A program made the position numbers and the translations under genes. From contig NZ_JAEUFG010000005.1 in the NCBI RefSeq assembly GCF_018588585.1, forward strand, positions 98,569 to 162,568: a stretch of 64,000 nt of DNA, read 5' to 3'. This document shows, piece by piece, positions 48,569 to 57,485 of the stretch (its first letter is position 1; every line of letters begins with the position of its first letter). This DNA is from Bacillus sp. SM2101 (GTDB lineage Bacteria; Bacillota; Bacilli; Bacillales; SM2101). The notes beneath the pieces were generated by a model. It was not told where the DNA came from and ran no database searches. It was given only the letters and a program-made list of their open reading frames with translations.

Positions 48569-48612
48569 TTTCCATGATCCATTATAATCATTTTATTGTT
48601 ACGAAGTTCTTT

Positions 48613-50061
48613 CTACAAGAGCTTATCATTGATTTGACCAATATTTTTTTGTTTGATTGGTAAGATAATTTCTACTCGTGTACCTTCTCCAGGATTACTA
48701 TAAAATGACATTTGCCCTTTATGTTGTTCAATTATTTTATAACTAATCATTAACCCTAATCCTGTACCTTTTTCCTTCGTTGAATAAAAAGGTTCCCCTA
48801 AGTTTTTCAATCTATCCTTAGGTATGCCACATCCATTATCAACAACTGCAACTGTTACAATATCATTTTTTCTATGTGTAGACATCGTAATAAATCCAGT
48901 ATCCATCGATTCAATTGCGTTTTGAATAATATTCGTAAATACTTGGATTAACATTTCATCTTCGCATTCCACTAGTGGAATAGTTTCATCAAACTGTGCA
49001 CCGAGTTCAATATTATGTAAATCAGTATTTGTTTTAACCAAAGTAATAGCTCTATTAATAATGCTATGAAGATCATTCATTTCAAAAGATGATGTTGATT
49101 TTGTTTTTGCTAATGATAAAAACTCATCTATGATTGTTTCGACTGTAGACAATTCATTCATCATAATAGCTGCGTGTTGTTCATTGTACTCTTTCGTCAT
49201 TTGAAATAACTGTGTAAACCCTTTAATTGTAGTTAATGGATTTCTAATTTCATGTGCAACGCCGGCTGCAAGTTTACCTACTAACGCCAATTTTTCTGAT
49301 TTAACCAACATTTCTTCATATTTTTTTCTTTCTGTTATGTCACGTGCAATGACTTGAATGGCTTCTTCTTCCTCATATACCGTTTTTGTAGCTGTATATT
49401 CAATTACACGTTCACCTTTATTTGTTATGACTATTTGTTCTTCGTTTGTGTAAGAATTCCCCATTAAAAGCTGATTATAATTATACTCAGCAAGTTCAAC
49501 CCGATCTTTTGTAAAATAATCATAAATATTCGAACCAATTATTTCTTCTTTACTAAATCCTGATAATTCACATCCAGCTGGGTTTACGAAAATCACTTTT
49601 TCATCACGTACAACATAAAACGCCTGTAATGAATCTTGAATTAAGGTTTCGTATTTTTCCTTACTTTCTAATAGTTCTTTTTCTATACTTTTACGATGGG
49701 TTATATCATGAATTTGAACTATAGCAAATTGTGGGCTTTTATCTTCGTTTCTTTGAAGGATACCTTTTAATTCTCCCCAAACGATTCGTCCTGATTTATG
49801 TATATATCTTTTTTCTGTTGCAATCTCATCGATATGCCCAGTTAACAAACAGCTAATTTTATGTAAATCACGTTTATAGTCATCTGGATGTGAAATTTCT
49901 TCAACAGTTTTGCAGCACAGCTCTTCCCTTGTATACCCAAGAAATTTACAAAAAGCATCATTTATTGCAAGCGGTATTCCTACCTCACCTTGACAATCAT
50001 ATATTGCCATGGCTATTCCTGCCGATTCAAATGCTAGTTTGTATAAATTTTTAATATTCAT
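48613..50061 (-). CDS. PAS-domain sensor histidine kinase (sporulation-kinase type)
   Basis: About 482 residues with two PAS domains and no transmembrane segment. PAS1 (about 5-125) ends VQIHDITHRKS; PAS2 (about 135-250) ends QVIARDITERKK. HisKA has phospho-His in AAGVAHEIRNPLTTIKGF, and the HATPase domain shows NIIQNAIES, VDNGCGIP and STKEKGTGLGLMIS. HisKA and overall build resemble the KinA/KinE class that feeds the sporulation phosphorelay. No response regulator gene is adjacent, which fits an orphan kinase. ATG 50061 follows ACGGGTGA; GTG 50070 is the alternative. Confidence 0.88.
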   Translation of the reverse strand: MNIKNLYKLAFESAGIAMAIYDCQGEVGIPLAINDAFCKFLGYTREELCCKTVEEISHPDDYKRDLHKISCLLTGHIDEIATEKRYIHKSGRIVWGELKGILQRNEDKSPQFAIVQIHDITHRKSIEKELLESKEKYETLIQDSLQAFYVVRDEKVIFVNPAGCELSGFSKEEIIGSNIYDYFTKDRVELAEYNYNQLLMGNSYTNEEQIVITNKGERVIEYTATKTVYEEEEAIQVIARDITERKKYEEMLVKSEKLALVGKLAAGVAHEIRNPLTTIKGFTQLFQMTKEYNEQHAAIMMNELSTVETIIDEFLSLAKTKSTSSFEMNDLHSIINRAITLVKTNTDLHNIELGAQFDETIPLVECEDEMLIQVFTNIIQNAIESMDTGFITMSTHRKNDIVTVAVVDNGCGIPKDRLKNLGEPFYSTKEKGTGLGLMISYKIIEQHKGQMSFYSNPGEGTRVEIILPIKQKNIGQINDKLL

Positions 50062-50279
50062 AGACTTCACCCGTCAATCATATTAATTTATATTTTTAAT
50101 TATAGAACGATTAGTATAAAAATGGTATAAATATGTTTGATAATCTAATAGATTTGACGTTACTGTGACTTTTAAGCTGTTGACTTCACACCAAAATTGC
50201 TATAATAAACCATAATTAATGAACAATGCATAACATAAAATGAATTGAGCATGAAGAGATATTAACGGAGGTTGATGAC

Positions 50280-51110
50280 ATGGAAGTTGGTTTTTATGGA
50301 GATAAATTTATTGATATTAATGAAAAGGTCGTACCGATCCAAGAAAGAGGGCATCAATTTGGAGATGGAATATATGAAGTTATTCGAGTTTATGATGGCA
50401 AACCATTTTTATTAAAAGCACATTTAAACCGACTTGAAATGAGTGCTAAGGAAATATTAATCGATTTACCTTTTTCTCTAGTAAAAGTGAACGAACTAAT
50501 ATTAGAGGGGATAACGCGATCGGAATTGAAAGATGCACAAGTATATATTCAAGTAACTAGGGGAATCGCACCGAGAGATCATATATTTCCTAATGTCCCC
50601 GCACAGTTTTCAATGACTGTACGCCCCTCACGTCATGTAGACCTTGTCAAACGACAAAACGGAGTAGCTCTTCAATCATTCGAAGACACCCGTTGGGCGA
50701 ATTGTTTCATCAAATCGCTAAATTTATTACCAAATGTCATTGCAAAACAAAAGGCTTCTGAAGCAGGTTATGACGAAGCAGTCTTTATACGTAATGGCAT
50801 TGTGACAGAATGCTCTAGTTGTAATTTATTTGCTGTAAGAGATGGTGTTGTCTACACACATCCAGCAACAAACCACATTTTACATGGTATTACAAGGGAA
50901 GCAGTCATCAATATTGCATCTCAAAATGATCTTTCCGTAAAAGAACATCCTTTTGATATTGATTTTCTTTACAATGCTGATGAAGTTTTTATAACGAGTA
51001 CATCAATCGAAATATTACCTGTCAATAAAATTGACAACATGAATATATCAATGAATAACCCTATAACAAAGCAACTTATTTCAGCTTTCCAACAATTAAA
51101 GGAACAATAA
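50280..51110 (+). CDS. dat: D-alanine aminotransferase
   Basis: A class IV PLP aminotransferase of 276 residues that makes D-amino acids for the cell wall. IQERGHQFGDGIYEVIRVYDG is the typical N-terminus. The PLP Lys is in CFIKSLNLLPNV, and TECSSCNLFAV and GITREAVI are conserved. GGAGGTTGATGAC precedes the ATG, and a strong terminator follows. D-alanine aminotransferase is favoured over branched-chain aminotransferase by the RWANCFIKSLNLL region. Confidence 0.92.
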   Translation: MEVGFYGDKFIDINEKVVPIQERGHQFGDGIYEVIRVYDGKPFLLKAHLNRLEMSAKEILIDLPFSLVKVNELILEGITRSELKDAQVYIQVTRGIAPRDHIFPNVPAQFSMTVRPSRHVDLVKRQNGVALQSFEDTRWANCFIKSLNLLPNVIAKQKASEAGYDEAVFIRNGIVTECSSCNLFAVRDGVVYTHPATNHILHGITREAVINIASQNDLSVKEHPFDIDFLYNADEVFITSTSIEILPVNKIDNMNISMNNPITKQLISAFQQLKEQ

Positions 51111-51168
51111 ACAGATTAGAAATCATGCTAATGAACAGTTAACCCTTAAGTAATATAAGATGTGTGAA

Positions 51169-51202
51169 ACGGTGATATAAAGACCATATCACCGTTTTTT
51201 TT
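51169..51202 (+). terminator. Terminator of dat
   Basis: AACGGTGATAT and ATATCACCGTT form an 11-bp stem with loop AAAGACC, followed by TTTTTTT. Confidence 0.9.
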
Positions 51203-51329
51203 GCTTTATATATTCAATCAATTAATTAAAATATCTAAAAATGTATGTTTTCATCATGTCTAAACGTACAATCAGAGTTTAAATAATTCCATAAAATATT
51301 AATATATCAAGAAAGGAGGAATGGTAATT

Positions 51330-51422
51330 ATGAGTAATTTCGGCGGTATCTTTGCCTTAGTTATTGTACTTTTTGTGCTCTTGATTATCATCGGCTGTGC
51401 TTGTGGCCAAGGATTTTATTAA
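51330..51422 (+). CDS. YjcZ-like sporulation microprotein (30 aa)
   Basis: Thirty residues: a short MSNFGG head, the hydrophobic core FALVIVLFVLLIIIG and a CACGQGFY tail. The FALxVVLFxLLIIxG core identifies the family, and GAAAGGAGG precedes the ATG. It is followed 220 bp later by another member. Too short for standard ORF calling. Confidence 0.8.
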   Translation: MSNFGGIFALVIVLFVLLIIIGCACGQGFY

Positions 51423-51640
51423 TTCCTAATCTACACAGCATAAAAACTCCCTAATTCAACCAATCATACTTCACATTTACTCAATTGTACTTTCTATCCT
51501 TCCCATGATAAAGCTTCTATCATTCATTTTTTGTGAGGTGATATAATCACCTCCCTAACACAAAAAAGTAAAATAATGTTAAATTCGGGAGAGTATTTAA
51601 TTAAAAGGAGTTAACTACACAAGAAAGGAGGTTTGAGCTT

Positions 51641-51775
51641 ATGTGTGGATACGGTGGCGTAGCACCAGGCTACGGTTACGGTGGCGGGGGCTTCGGCTCT
51701 GGCTTCGCGCTAATTGTTGTCCTATTCATTTTGTTAATTATCGTATTAGGAACGTTAGCATTTGTTTCTTATTAG
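51641..51775 (+). CDS. YjcZ-like sporulation microprotein (44 aa)
   Basis: Forty-four residues with a Gly/Tyr-rich head (CGYGGVAPGYGYGGGGFG), the core FALIVVLFILLIIVLGT, and the tail LAFVSY. Very close to the 12143 gene, including codon-level similarity across the core. AAGAAAGGAGG precedes the ATG. Confidence 0.87.
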   Translation: MCGYGGVAPGYGYGGGGFGSGFALIVVLFILLIIVLGTLAFVSY

Positions 51776-51857
51776 AGAACCGAAGACAGCATCTTAGAAT
51801 ATCATACTAAACAGACTAAATCACTTCGAACATTTAGTCTGTTTATTTTGTTATAAA

Positions 51858-52078
51858 TTAAGGGTGCTTTCACAATTCTTACGAAGAAATAGTTTGTTTA
51901 CACTTGGAGTTGGTAGTATTTTTTCTTTGAAATAGGATGTTTTAGCATTGACTGTTTTTTTCCTACGAAGAAATAAACACCTACATAACTATAGTTTGTC
52001 AAATCTTTTTTTCTGTACAACGCTGACTTACAATATATAACATTAAAAATGAACAAAGTTTTAAGATAACAGCTTAAA
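51858..52078 (+). repeat. Two adjoining partial copies of the dispersed repeat
   Basis: A first left arm (AAGGGTGCTTTCACAATTCT...CGAAGAAATAG) is followed at about 51933 by a second, longer copy (GGATGTTTTAGCATTGACTG, TCCTACGAAGAAATAAACAC, TTCTGTACAACGCTGACTTA, ending AACAAAGTTTTAAG). It looks like an insertion of one copy next to another. Confidence 0.55.
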
Positions 52079-52125
52079 GCCTTCTAGATGCTGCTACTTT
52101 GTTGATTTAGTAAGAGTAATAATAA

Positions 52126-52354
52126 CGTGTAGTTTAGATAGTAAAACAGTGAGTTTGGACAGTAAAACAGTGAGTTTGGACAGTAAAACGTGTAGTTTGG
52201 AGAGTAAAACAGTAAATTAGAGAGAAAAACGAGTAGTTTAGATAGTAAAACAGTGAGTTTGGACAGTAAAGTGTGTAGTTTGGAGAGTAAAACAGTGAGT
52301 TTGGACAGTAAAGCGTGTAGTTTGGATAGTAAAACAGTGAATTTTAAGAGTGGA
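52126..52354 (+). repeat. Minisatellite of alternating 21-bp units
   Basis: Eleven consecutive units of 21 bp (one is 20, the last degenerate). Two versions alternate: one starts CGTGTAGTTTGGA, the other CAGTGAGTTTGGA; both end with AGTAAA plus A or G. The higher-order period is thus about 42 bp, with local doubling of the second type. There are no unique spacers, so it is not a CRISPR array. Translation on the minus strand gives repeated LLSKL; this seems incidental. Confidence 0.85.
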
Positions 52355-52540
52355 ATACCTCTCTCTTTTTCCCCAATAAACAACTTATATTGGCTGCTTA
52401 CGTGATCGCTTTTTAGCTTATAATCATCATAAGAATAAGTTGTTAGTTACTTAATTTGATTCTCTGTGAAGCTCTTCTTACTCATGATTTCTCTTACCTC
52501 ATATTTAAACCTGTAGCTGTAGTTATTACTTATTCAACAG

Positions 52541-52590
52541 GCACCCTTTAGATAGATTTTTGCTGCGCCCATCTAAAGGGTGCTTGTTAT
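52541..52590. terminator. Hairpin downstream of the GH30 gene
   Basis: CAGGCACCCTTTAGAT pairs with ATCTAAAGGGTGCTTG around a 17-base loop. It lies about 90 bp after the GH30 stop. T-rich tracts are weak on both sides, so terminator function is likely but not certain. Confidence 0.6.
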
Positions 52591-52676
52591 ACAACAATAT
52601 CGTTTAGTATAAAACCACAAAGGTCAAGCCTAGTTATTTCTAAAAAACATCTTTGTATATACCTATAAAAATTATT

Positions 52677-54551
52677 TTACTTCTTAATTAGTTGAATATG
52701 ATCAAAGGCTGCCCAATTATGCTCATTTCCATCAGAGTATACACCAATAGTAACAGTGCCTGTCGTTACATCGATATTATCTATTTCAAATTTCTTCCAA
52801 TCACCTATTGAGGATGATCCAATATTTTCATAAAGGGTGGAACCACCGTGATTACTTGCTTCTAAACGTAGCGTATTTTGACCTCCACTTGAACGGACCC
52901 AAACCGAGGCTTTATAAACTCCATTCTCTACATTTATATGTTGATATGTCGTCTGTTGATAAGGGGAAGATTGCCAATGAGTCAATTTATGCGCTCCAGA
53001 CAATGGATAGTCTGTATCAACTTTGTGAACTGGGTCTTGTCCCTCTGGTGTCCAGCTTTGCCAATTATTCAATGCTCCTAATTCAAAATCTCCATTTACA
53101 ATCAAATTACTATCATTATTTGAGTTCCATAAGAAAGTAGCTACTGCTCCTGCTGGCAGAGTATAGTTAAATGATTCGTCTCCCTCTTTGACAGTGAACG
53201 TTTGATGGGTATTAGCATTATTTAAAACTAACAAGGCTTTTGATCCATCTGTGTTTTTAAAAGCAACGTTTTGAATATCGTTATCGTAATTAGTATCTAT
53301 TCTTTTTGCACCAGGTTTAACAAACTTACTAATATGACCAAGCACATAATATTCTACATTTTTGTATACATCACCTGTTTGTTGGTTAATCGTTACAACA
53401 CCACGACAATCTGTACAACCACCATTAATTGGTCCAAAGTTTTCATCTAATGCTAGATTCCATAGCAGAACTGACTTCGCCCAATTTCGAGTCGAACCGA
53501 TTACTACATTCGACATATTCCATGCTAAATTATCTCCAAAATCAGTTGACCACTCCCCTCCTGAACATTCGGTAAACCATATACCTTTGTCCGGGTGAGC
53601 ATTTTGCACTAAAGATTGTTGCTCGGGGGAACCGCCATAACAATGAAAAGCACTACCCGCCAAATAAGATTTTGCTTCCTCATCATTCATTACTTCTATT
53701 GGATAATCATATTCATTCCAGTTGTGATCCCAGCTAAGTATTTTCGTATCAATTGCTTGACTATTAAAAGTTGGCCCAAGATGATTTTTGACAAAATCAA
53801 TTTGTTCAGATGCTTCCATCTTCATACTCGGATAGCCGGCAGTTTCATGATGTGGCTCATTTTGAATGGTCATTGCATAAATAGGAAGTCCCTCATTTTG
53901 ATAGCTGTTAATATATTTTGCAAGATACTGTGCATATACACCATAGTATTGCGGAAGAAGTTTACCCCCATTTAATGATCCATTATCTTTCATCCAACCA
54001 GGTGCACTCCAGGGCGTGCCCATAATTTTCAAATTAGGATTTATCGCTAATGCTTCTTTTAACATAGGAATTACATTTTGTTTATCTTTATCAATAGAAA
54101 ATTTTGCTAAATTCGGATCTGTTAATCCTGCTGCCATATCATCATATGAGTAGCTTTCTAAAGAAAAATCTGATGCACCTACAGTATGGCGAACAAAACT
54201 TAAACCAATACCTTCATAACTAAATAGATCGTTATATATCGCGTTTCGTTGCCAATCGTTTAGTTTTTGATTAAAAAGCCATGCTGAAGACCCAGACATC
54301 GCTGCCCCAAATCCATCCATTACTTGATATTCCTTACTTTCATCAACTTGAATCGTTACACCCTCTACGCTGTTGTTTAGTGAAAATTCAATATCAATTT
54401 GCTGCTGAAGTAATTGCTGTTGATCAGCTGTCGTTAACCATACTTGCACATTTCTTACTTCAGCGTTAGCAGGAGTAACAAAACTACTCATTAACAATAA
54501 TGACAACGCTATCATAATTATCCGTCTGGTTGAAATTACCTTCACTTCCAT
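52677..54551 (-). CDS. Secreted GH30 family glycosidase with C-terminal carbohydrate-binding-like domain
   Basis: This 624-residue extracellular enzyme has a signal peptide ending near TPANA (residue 30) and a GH30 TIM barrel with a side beta-domain (about 65-475). The acid/base Glu232 is in TIQNEPHHE and the nucleophile Glu328 in IWFTECSGG. A C-terminal jelly-roll of about 145 residues (LIVNGDFELGALNNWQSW onward) resembles CBM4/9-type modules. The family covers glucosylceramidase, beta-1,6-glucanase and endo-xylanase activities; LNGGKLLPQYYGVYAQYL suggests the glucan side, but specificity is inferred. Likely CcpA-repressed: a cre match lies 50 bp upstream. Confidence 0.9.
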   Translation of the reverse strand: MEVKVISTRRIIMIALSLLLMSSFVTPANAEVRNVQVWLTTADQQQLLQQQIDIEFSLNNSVEGVTIQVDESKEYQVMDGFGAAMSGSSAWLFNQKLNDWQRNAIYNDLFSYEGIGLSFVRHTVGASDFSLESYSYDDMAAGLTDPNLAKFSIDKDKQNVIPMLKEALAINPNLKIMGTPWSAPGWMKDNGSLNGGKLLPQYYGVYAQYLAKYINSYQNEGLPIYAMTIQNEPHHETAGYPSMKMEASEQIDFVKNHLGPTFNSQAIDTKILSWDHNWNEYDYPIEVMNDEEAKSYLAGSAFHCYGGSPEQQSLVQNAHPDKGIWFTECSGGEWSTDFGDNLAWNMSNVVIGSTRNWAKSVLLWNLALDENFGPINGGCTDCRGVVTINQQTGDVYKNVEYYVLGHISKFVKPGAKRIDTNYDNDIQNVAFKNTDGSKALLVLNNANTHQTFTVKEGDESFNYTLPAGAVATFLWNSNNDSNLIVNGDFELGALNNWQSWTPEGQDPVHKVDTDYPLSGAHKLTHWQSSPYQQTTYQHINVENGVYKASVWVRSSGGQNTLRLEASNHGGSTLYENIGSSSIGDWKKFEIDNIDVTTGTVTIGVYSDGNEHNWAAFDHIQLIKK

Positions 54552-54974
54552 AACCTTTCTCCCCCTTGTTATGATTAATAAAATCGAAGTACACCATTTA
54601 ATGTTAACGCTTACATATTTATATAAAAAAACACAAGCGTTACACTTAATTTCATTTTACAAGCTTTATATATTTTAAACAAGCATTAATTCGTAATCCA
54701 ATAATACTTTGAATAACCCTATAAATCTCCCAACAATCGATTTATCTAAAGGGGGTAGACCCCTTTAGACCTCACTGGAATTTTGTTACTTTGATCGTCT
54801 TAGGTCCCCCATTGGCAAAATGAATATTTCTTCAATTATAACAACAACCTAGTAAATCGGTGTTTAGTCTTCCTCAGTTGGTTACATTCATTCTGCTGTT
54901 ATTAATATATACATGATGATTAACATTTACATCCATATATTTATGTGAATATTAGCATCAATACTTGTTTAATA
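54552..54974. other. Intergenic region upstream of the GH30 gene
   Basis: Contains the cre site at 54602 and, at 54747-54771, the hairpin CTAAAGGGG / CCCCTTTAG, which may terminate upstream transcription. No gene seen. Confidence 0.5.
54602..54615. promoter_or_regulatory. cre site (CcpA operator)
   Basis: TGTTAACGCTTACA matches the consensus TGWNANCGNTNWCA at every defined position. It lies 51-64 bp upstream of the GH30 start codon, a position expected to overlap the promoter. Confidence 0.75.
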
Positions 54975-55436
54975 CTACAAACTTGTGAACTTTTTTATAT
55001 ATGTTTGAACCATTTTGCGGTGACTACCGACTAGCTTCTCAGGAAGTGAACGTAATGGAAAAAATACTGTTTCTAACCCCTCCTCTTCATTTGTTTTTAC
55101 CACACCACTGAAATCATTGCAGAAATATGCAATTGTTACAACATAGAACTCATCACCATTTTGTAATTTGCAATAATTTTCTTTTCCAGAAAAAACATTA
55201 ATAAGTTCTAAGTTACCCACAGTAAGACCTGTTTCTTCGTAAACTTCCCTTTTAGCTGTTTCTTCTGTTGATTCAGCTAGTTCCATTAACCCACCTGGAA
55301 GCCCCCAAACACCATATGGTTCTTTTCTTTTTTGAAGTAATATCTCGTCTTGATCATTTATTAGCAAAACAACTGAGCCGACAAGTATAATAGGACGATG
55401 CCCTATAACCTTCCTTAAATCTTCTACATAACTCAT
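54975..55436 (-). CDS. Nudix hydrolase
   Basis: This 153-residue protein has the Nudix box GGLMELAESTEETAKREVYEETG (key residues G..E...REV.EETG) after a WGLPGG lead-in. Probably hydrolyses an ADP-sugar, NADH or a damaged nucleotide. TAGGAG precedes ATG 55436. No link to its neighbours is evident. Confidence 0.9.
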   Translation of the reverse strand: MSYVEDLRKVIGHRPIILVGSVVLLINDQDEILLQKRKEPYGVWGLPGGLMELAESTEETAKREVYEETGLTVGNLELINVFSGKENYCKLQNGDEFYVVTIAYFCNDFSGVVKTNEEEGLETVFFPLRSLPEKLVGSHRKMVQTYIKKFTSL

Positions 55437-55517
55437 CTATATTTTTCTCCTAACCTTGACTTATAAAAGCAGCTTCATCCGCTAACAGCAACGAATGTAG
55501 ATTTTTTTACTAGTTTA

Positions 55518-56218
55518 TTAATATTCAAACTTTTTAAACCGATATACGATAATACTCGAGGCAATAATTATATAACTGATAACAATGATATAGTTTTGAA
55601 TGATCGTTGTATTTATTATAAAGGAATCACCAAAATTATGTATATGGACAATGTTATTAATTGGAGGGAGCAACCACAAGATCCATGCTAAAAAGGTTGG
55701 TATACCATTAGCAACAGCTTCGGTTACTAGTGACACCATTAGTACAAGACAAGTAGCTAACCAATGATATTGACTATGTTTTGTTACAGCAAAAAACATG
55801 CCTACGATCACACCCAACTGACAAAGTAATACATGGCTAATAATCGAGACGATGATTACTGAAATTGACGGGGTTGTTAGAAATCCATTTAAAATAAGTG
55901 GATATACAATTGCCAAAATAATAAGTAGGCTACCATACACCAACACAGCGATATTTTTGCTTAATAAAAATTTCATTTTTGATTTGATATGAGTTAAAAT
56001 TATTGCTCTTTCAGAGTGATCCTCTCGATGAAACCTCGAATGTGTTAGACAAGCAGAAATTAAATATAAGACCATGCTAGATATTAAATAACTATTCATT
56101 ATATCTTTTTGACTATAAGTATAAAATATTACAACCCACAAGCAAAAACAGCTACTGGGGGAATAAAACGAAATGACCGAAAATATGTTATAACAAAATA
56201 ACGTGATAAATATACCAT
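55518..56218 (-). pseudogene. ABC-2 type transporter permease, frameshifted
   Basis: The main frame (55518-56141, 207 codons) encodes about five membrane helices but starts without an SD (WVVIFYTYSQKD). Just upstream, ATG 56218 after TATAGGAG opens another frame, MVYLSRYFVITYFRSFRF and IPPVAVFACG, before stopping at 56129. Joining the two by a one-base shift near 56140-56155 gives a normal permease N-terminus. The shift may be real or a sequencing error in the CCCCC run. The adjacent ATPase gene is also broken, which favours real decay. Confidence 0.6.
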
Positions 56219-56228
56219 ACTAGTTCTC

Positions 56229-56435
56229 CTATAATGCATCTAATTTACTTACTAAGATGATTGAATGACCTTGTTGTAAAAGATCTAGTAACAGTTGATC
56301 ATTATCCTGTGCCCTTACCGTTACTTTTATTTGATCATCCCCAACCATCGAATAGTGATACACATCTTTTAATTCATTTAAGGCATTTTCGTTGCTATTC
56401 TGCGAAATTTTACAAATAATCTCATAAGCATCCAT
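56229..56435 (-). CDS. Small hypothetical protein between ABC ATPase and permease
   Basis: Sixty-eight residues, MDAYEIICKISQN at the start and QIKVTVRAQDNDQLLLDLLQQGHSIILVSKLD at the end. The second half resembles the C-terminal domain that follows the nucleotide-binding domain in many ABC-2 ATPases. It begins 3 bases after the ATPase stop. It may be a separate small subunit or a detached ATPase tail. Confidence 0.5.
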   Translation of the reverse strand: MDAYEIICKISQNSNENALNELKDVYHYSMVGDDQIKVTVRAQDNDQLLLDLLQQGHSIILVSKLDAL

Positions 56436-56438
56436 CTC

Positions 56439-57074
56439 TTAATTTATTAATGATTTTTCACTACTAACATTTTTATTACTTATGTACAACACCTTATCTG
56501 CTAATTCATCAACTATCGATTTTTCATGACATGAGAAGACCATTGAGGTACCAGTTTCTTTAATTGCTAATAGATTTTCTACCAAGGATGATTGCATTCT
56601 CCGGTCTATACCTGATAGCGGCTCATCTAAAACAAGGATGTCAGGTTCATGAATTAACGCTTGTATAAGGCTTATTTTCTGTTTCATTTTTTTAGAAAAT
56701 GATTGAATTTGCTTACCTCTTACATGTTTCAACTCAAATCTATTAAGTAATTCCATGATTTTTGTATCTATCTCTTGTCGACTATACCCGTTAATTTTAG
56801 CTAAATGATACAAATATTCATACGTAGTCATGCGAATATTACATGTAAACTGTTCAGGTACATAGCCAACTCGTTTAGAAGGCAAGTTAATTGTTCCTTT
56901 TGAGGGCGCAATGAGTCCTGTAATTAATTTAAGTAATGTACTTTTTCCGGAACCATTTTTCCCTATAACAGCAACCGCTTCACCTTTTTACAAAGTTAAC
57001 GATATTCCTTCGATTATTGTTAAATCATTAAATGATTTAGATACATTATCTATTTTACAAATTATATTACTCAA
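56439..57074 (-). pseudogene. ABC transporter ATP-binding protein, nonsense-mutated
   Basis: Reading from TTG 57074 (after GGGTGA): MSNIICKIDNVSKSFNDLT, IIEGISLTL, then TAA (56990-56988), then KGEAVAVIGKNGSGKSTLLK (Walker A), VGYVPEQF (Q-loop area), an SFSKKMKQKISL signature (usual LSGGQ is poorly conserved), ILVLDEPLSGID (Walker B) and a SCH switch. Only the TAA breaks the frame, and it falls before the P-loop. The surviving frame from 56885 lacks Walker A and cannot be functional by itself. Confidence 0.75.
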
Positions 57075-57102
57075 TGACTTCACCCGATCTTATCATTGAT
57101 TA

Positions 57103-57306
57103 TCACTTTACAATTAAACTATTATTTTTTTGTGTACTAAGTATGCAATAGGAACCAATAAGGTGGTTATATGGCCCTTCAATATCTTCTATTATTATTT
57201 TACAAAAACTACTTTCATATTGTACCACTCCCCTCTTCCAAAACATAACAATATTTCTCACAACAGCTTTACCATTAATAGTTACGTGACAACTTGGCAT
57301 CATCAA
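57103..57306 (-). pseudogene. Possible gene remnant upstream of the ABC pseudogenes
   Basis: A 67-codon frame (MMMPSCHVTINGKAVVRNIV onward) has protein-like composition and stays open about 60 bases further upstream (CDLRDKDLFYGKC) but has no SD or start there. It is on the same strand as the broken ABC genes and may be a remnant of the same operon. I recognise no family. Confidence 0.3.
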
Positions 57307-57485
57307 ACATTTTCCGTAAAATAGATCCTTATCACGTAAATCACATTCTTTAATGCTACTTAATTAATGTAATAAGTACAAAATCCCTCGAATATCATAG
57401 AATTGGTAGGGAAACAAGTTTTAGAAAATTAGCAAGTACACTATTTCCTTATCAAAATTAACTTATTGATAGGAGGAATGAACAT

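Larger units (their letters stand above)
51776..52676. other. About 900 bp of repeat-rich intergenic DNA
   Basis: Holds two partial dispersed-repeat copies, a 21/42-bp minisatellite and a hairpin, all listed separately. A 99-codon frame at 52084-52383 (minus) is a translation of the minisatellite and is not called as a gene. Confidence 0.6.

Noticed and set aside
52126-52354. Possible CRISPR array
   Set aside because: Units are contiguous 21-mers without unique spacers, and no cas gene is nearby.
52084-52383. 99-codon minus-strand ORF with repeated LLSKL
   Set aside because: It is the translation of the 21-bp minisatellite (21 is a multiple of three, which keeps the frame open); no SD or conserved domain.
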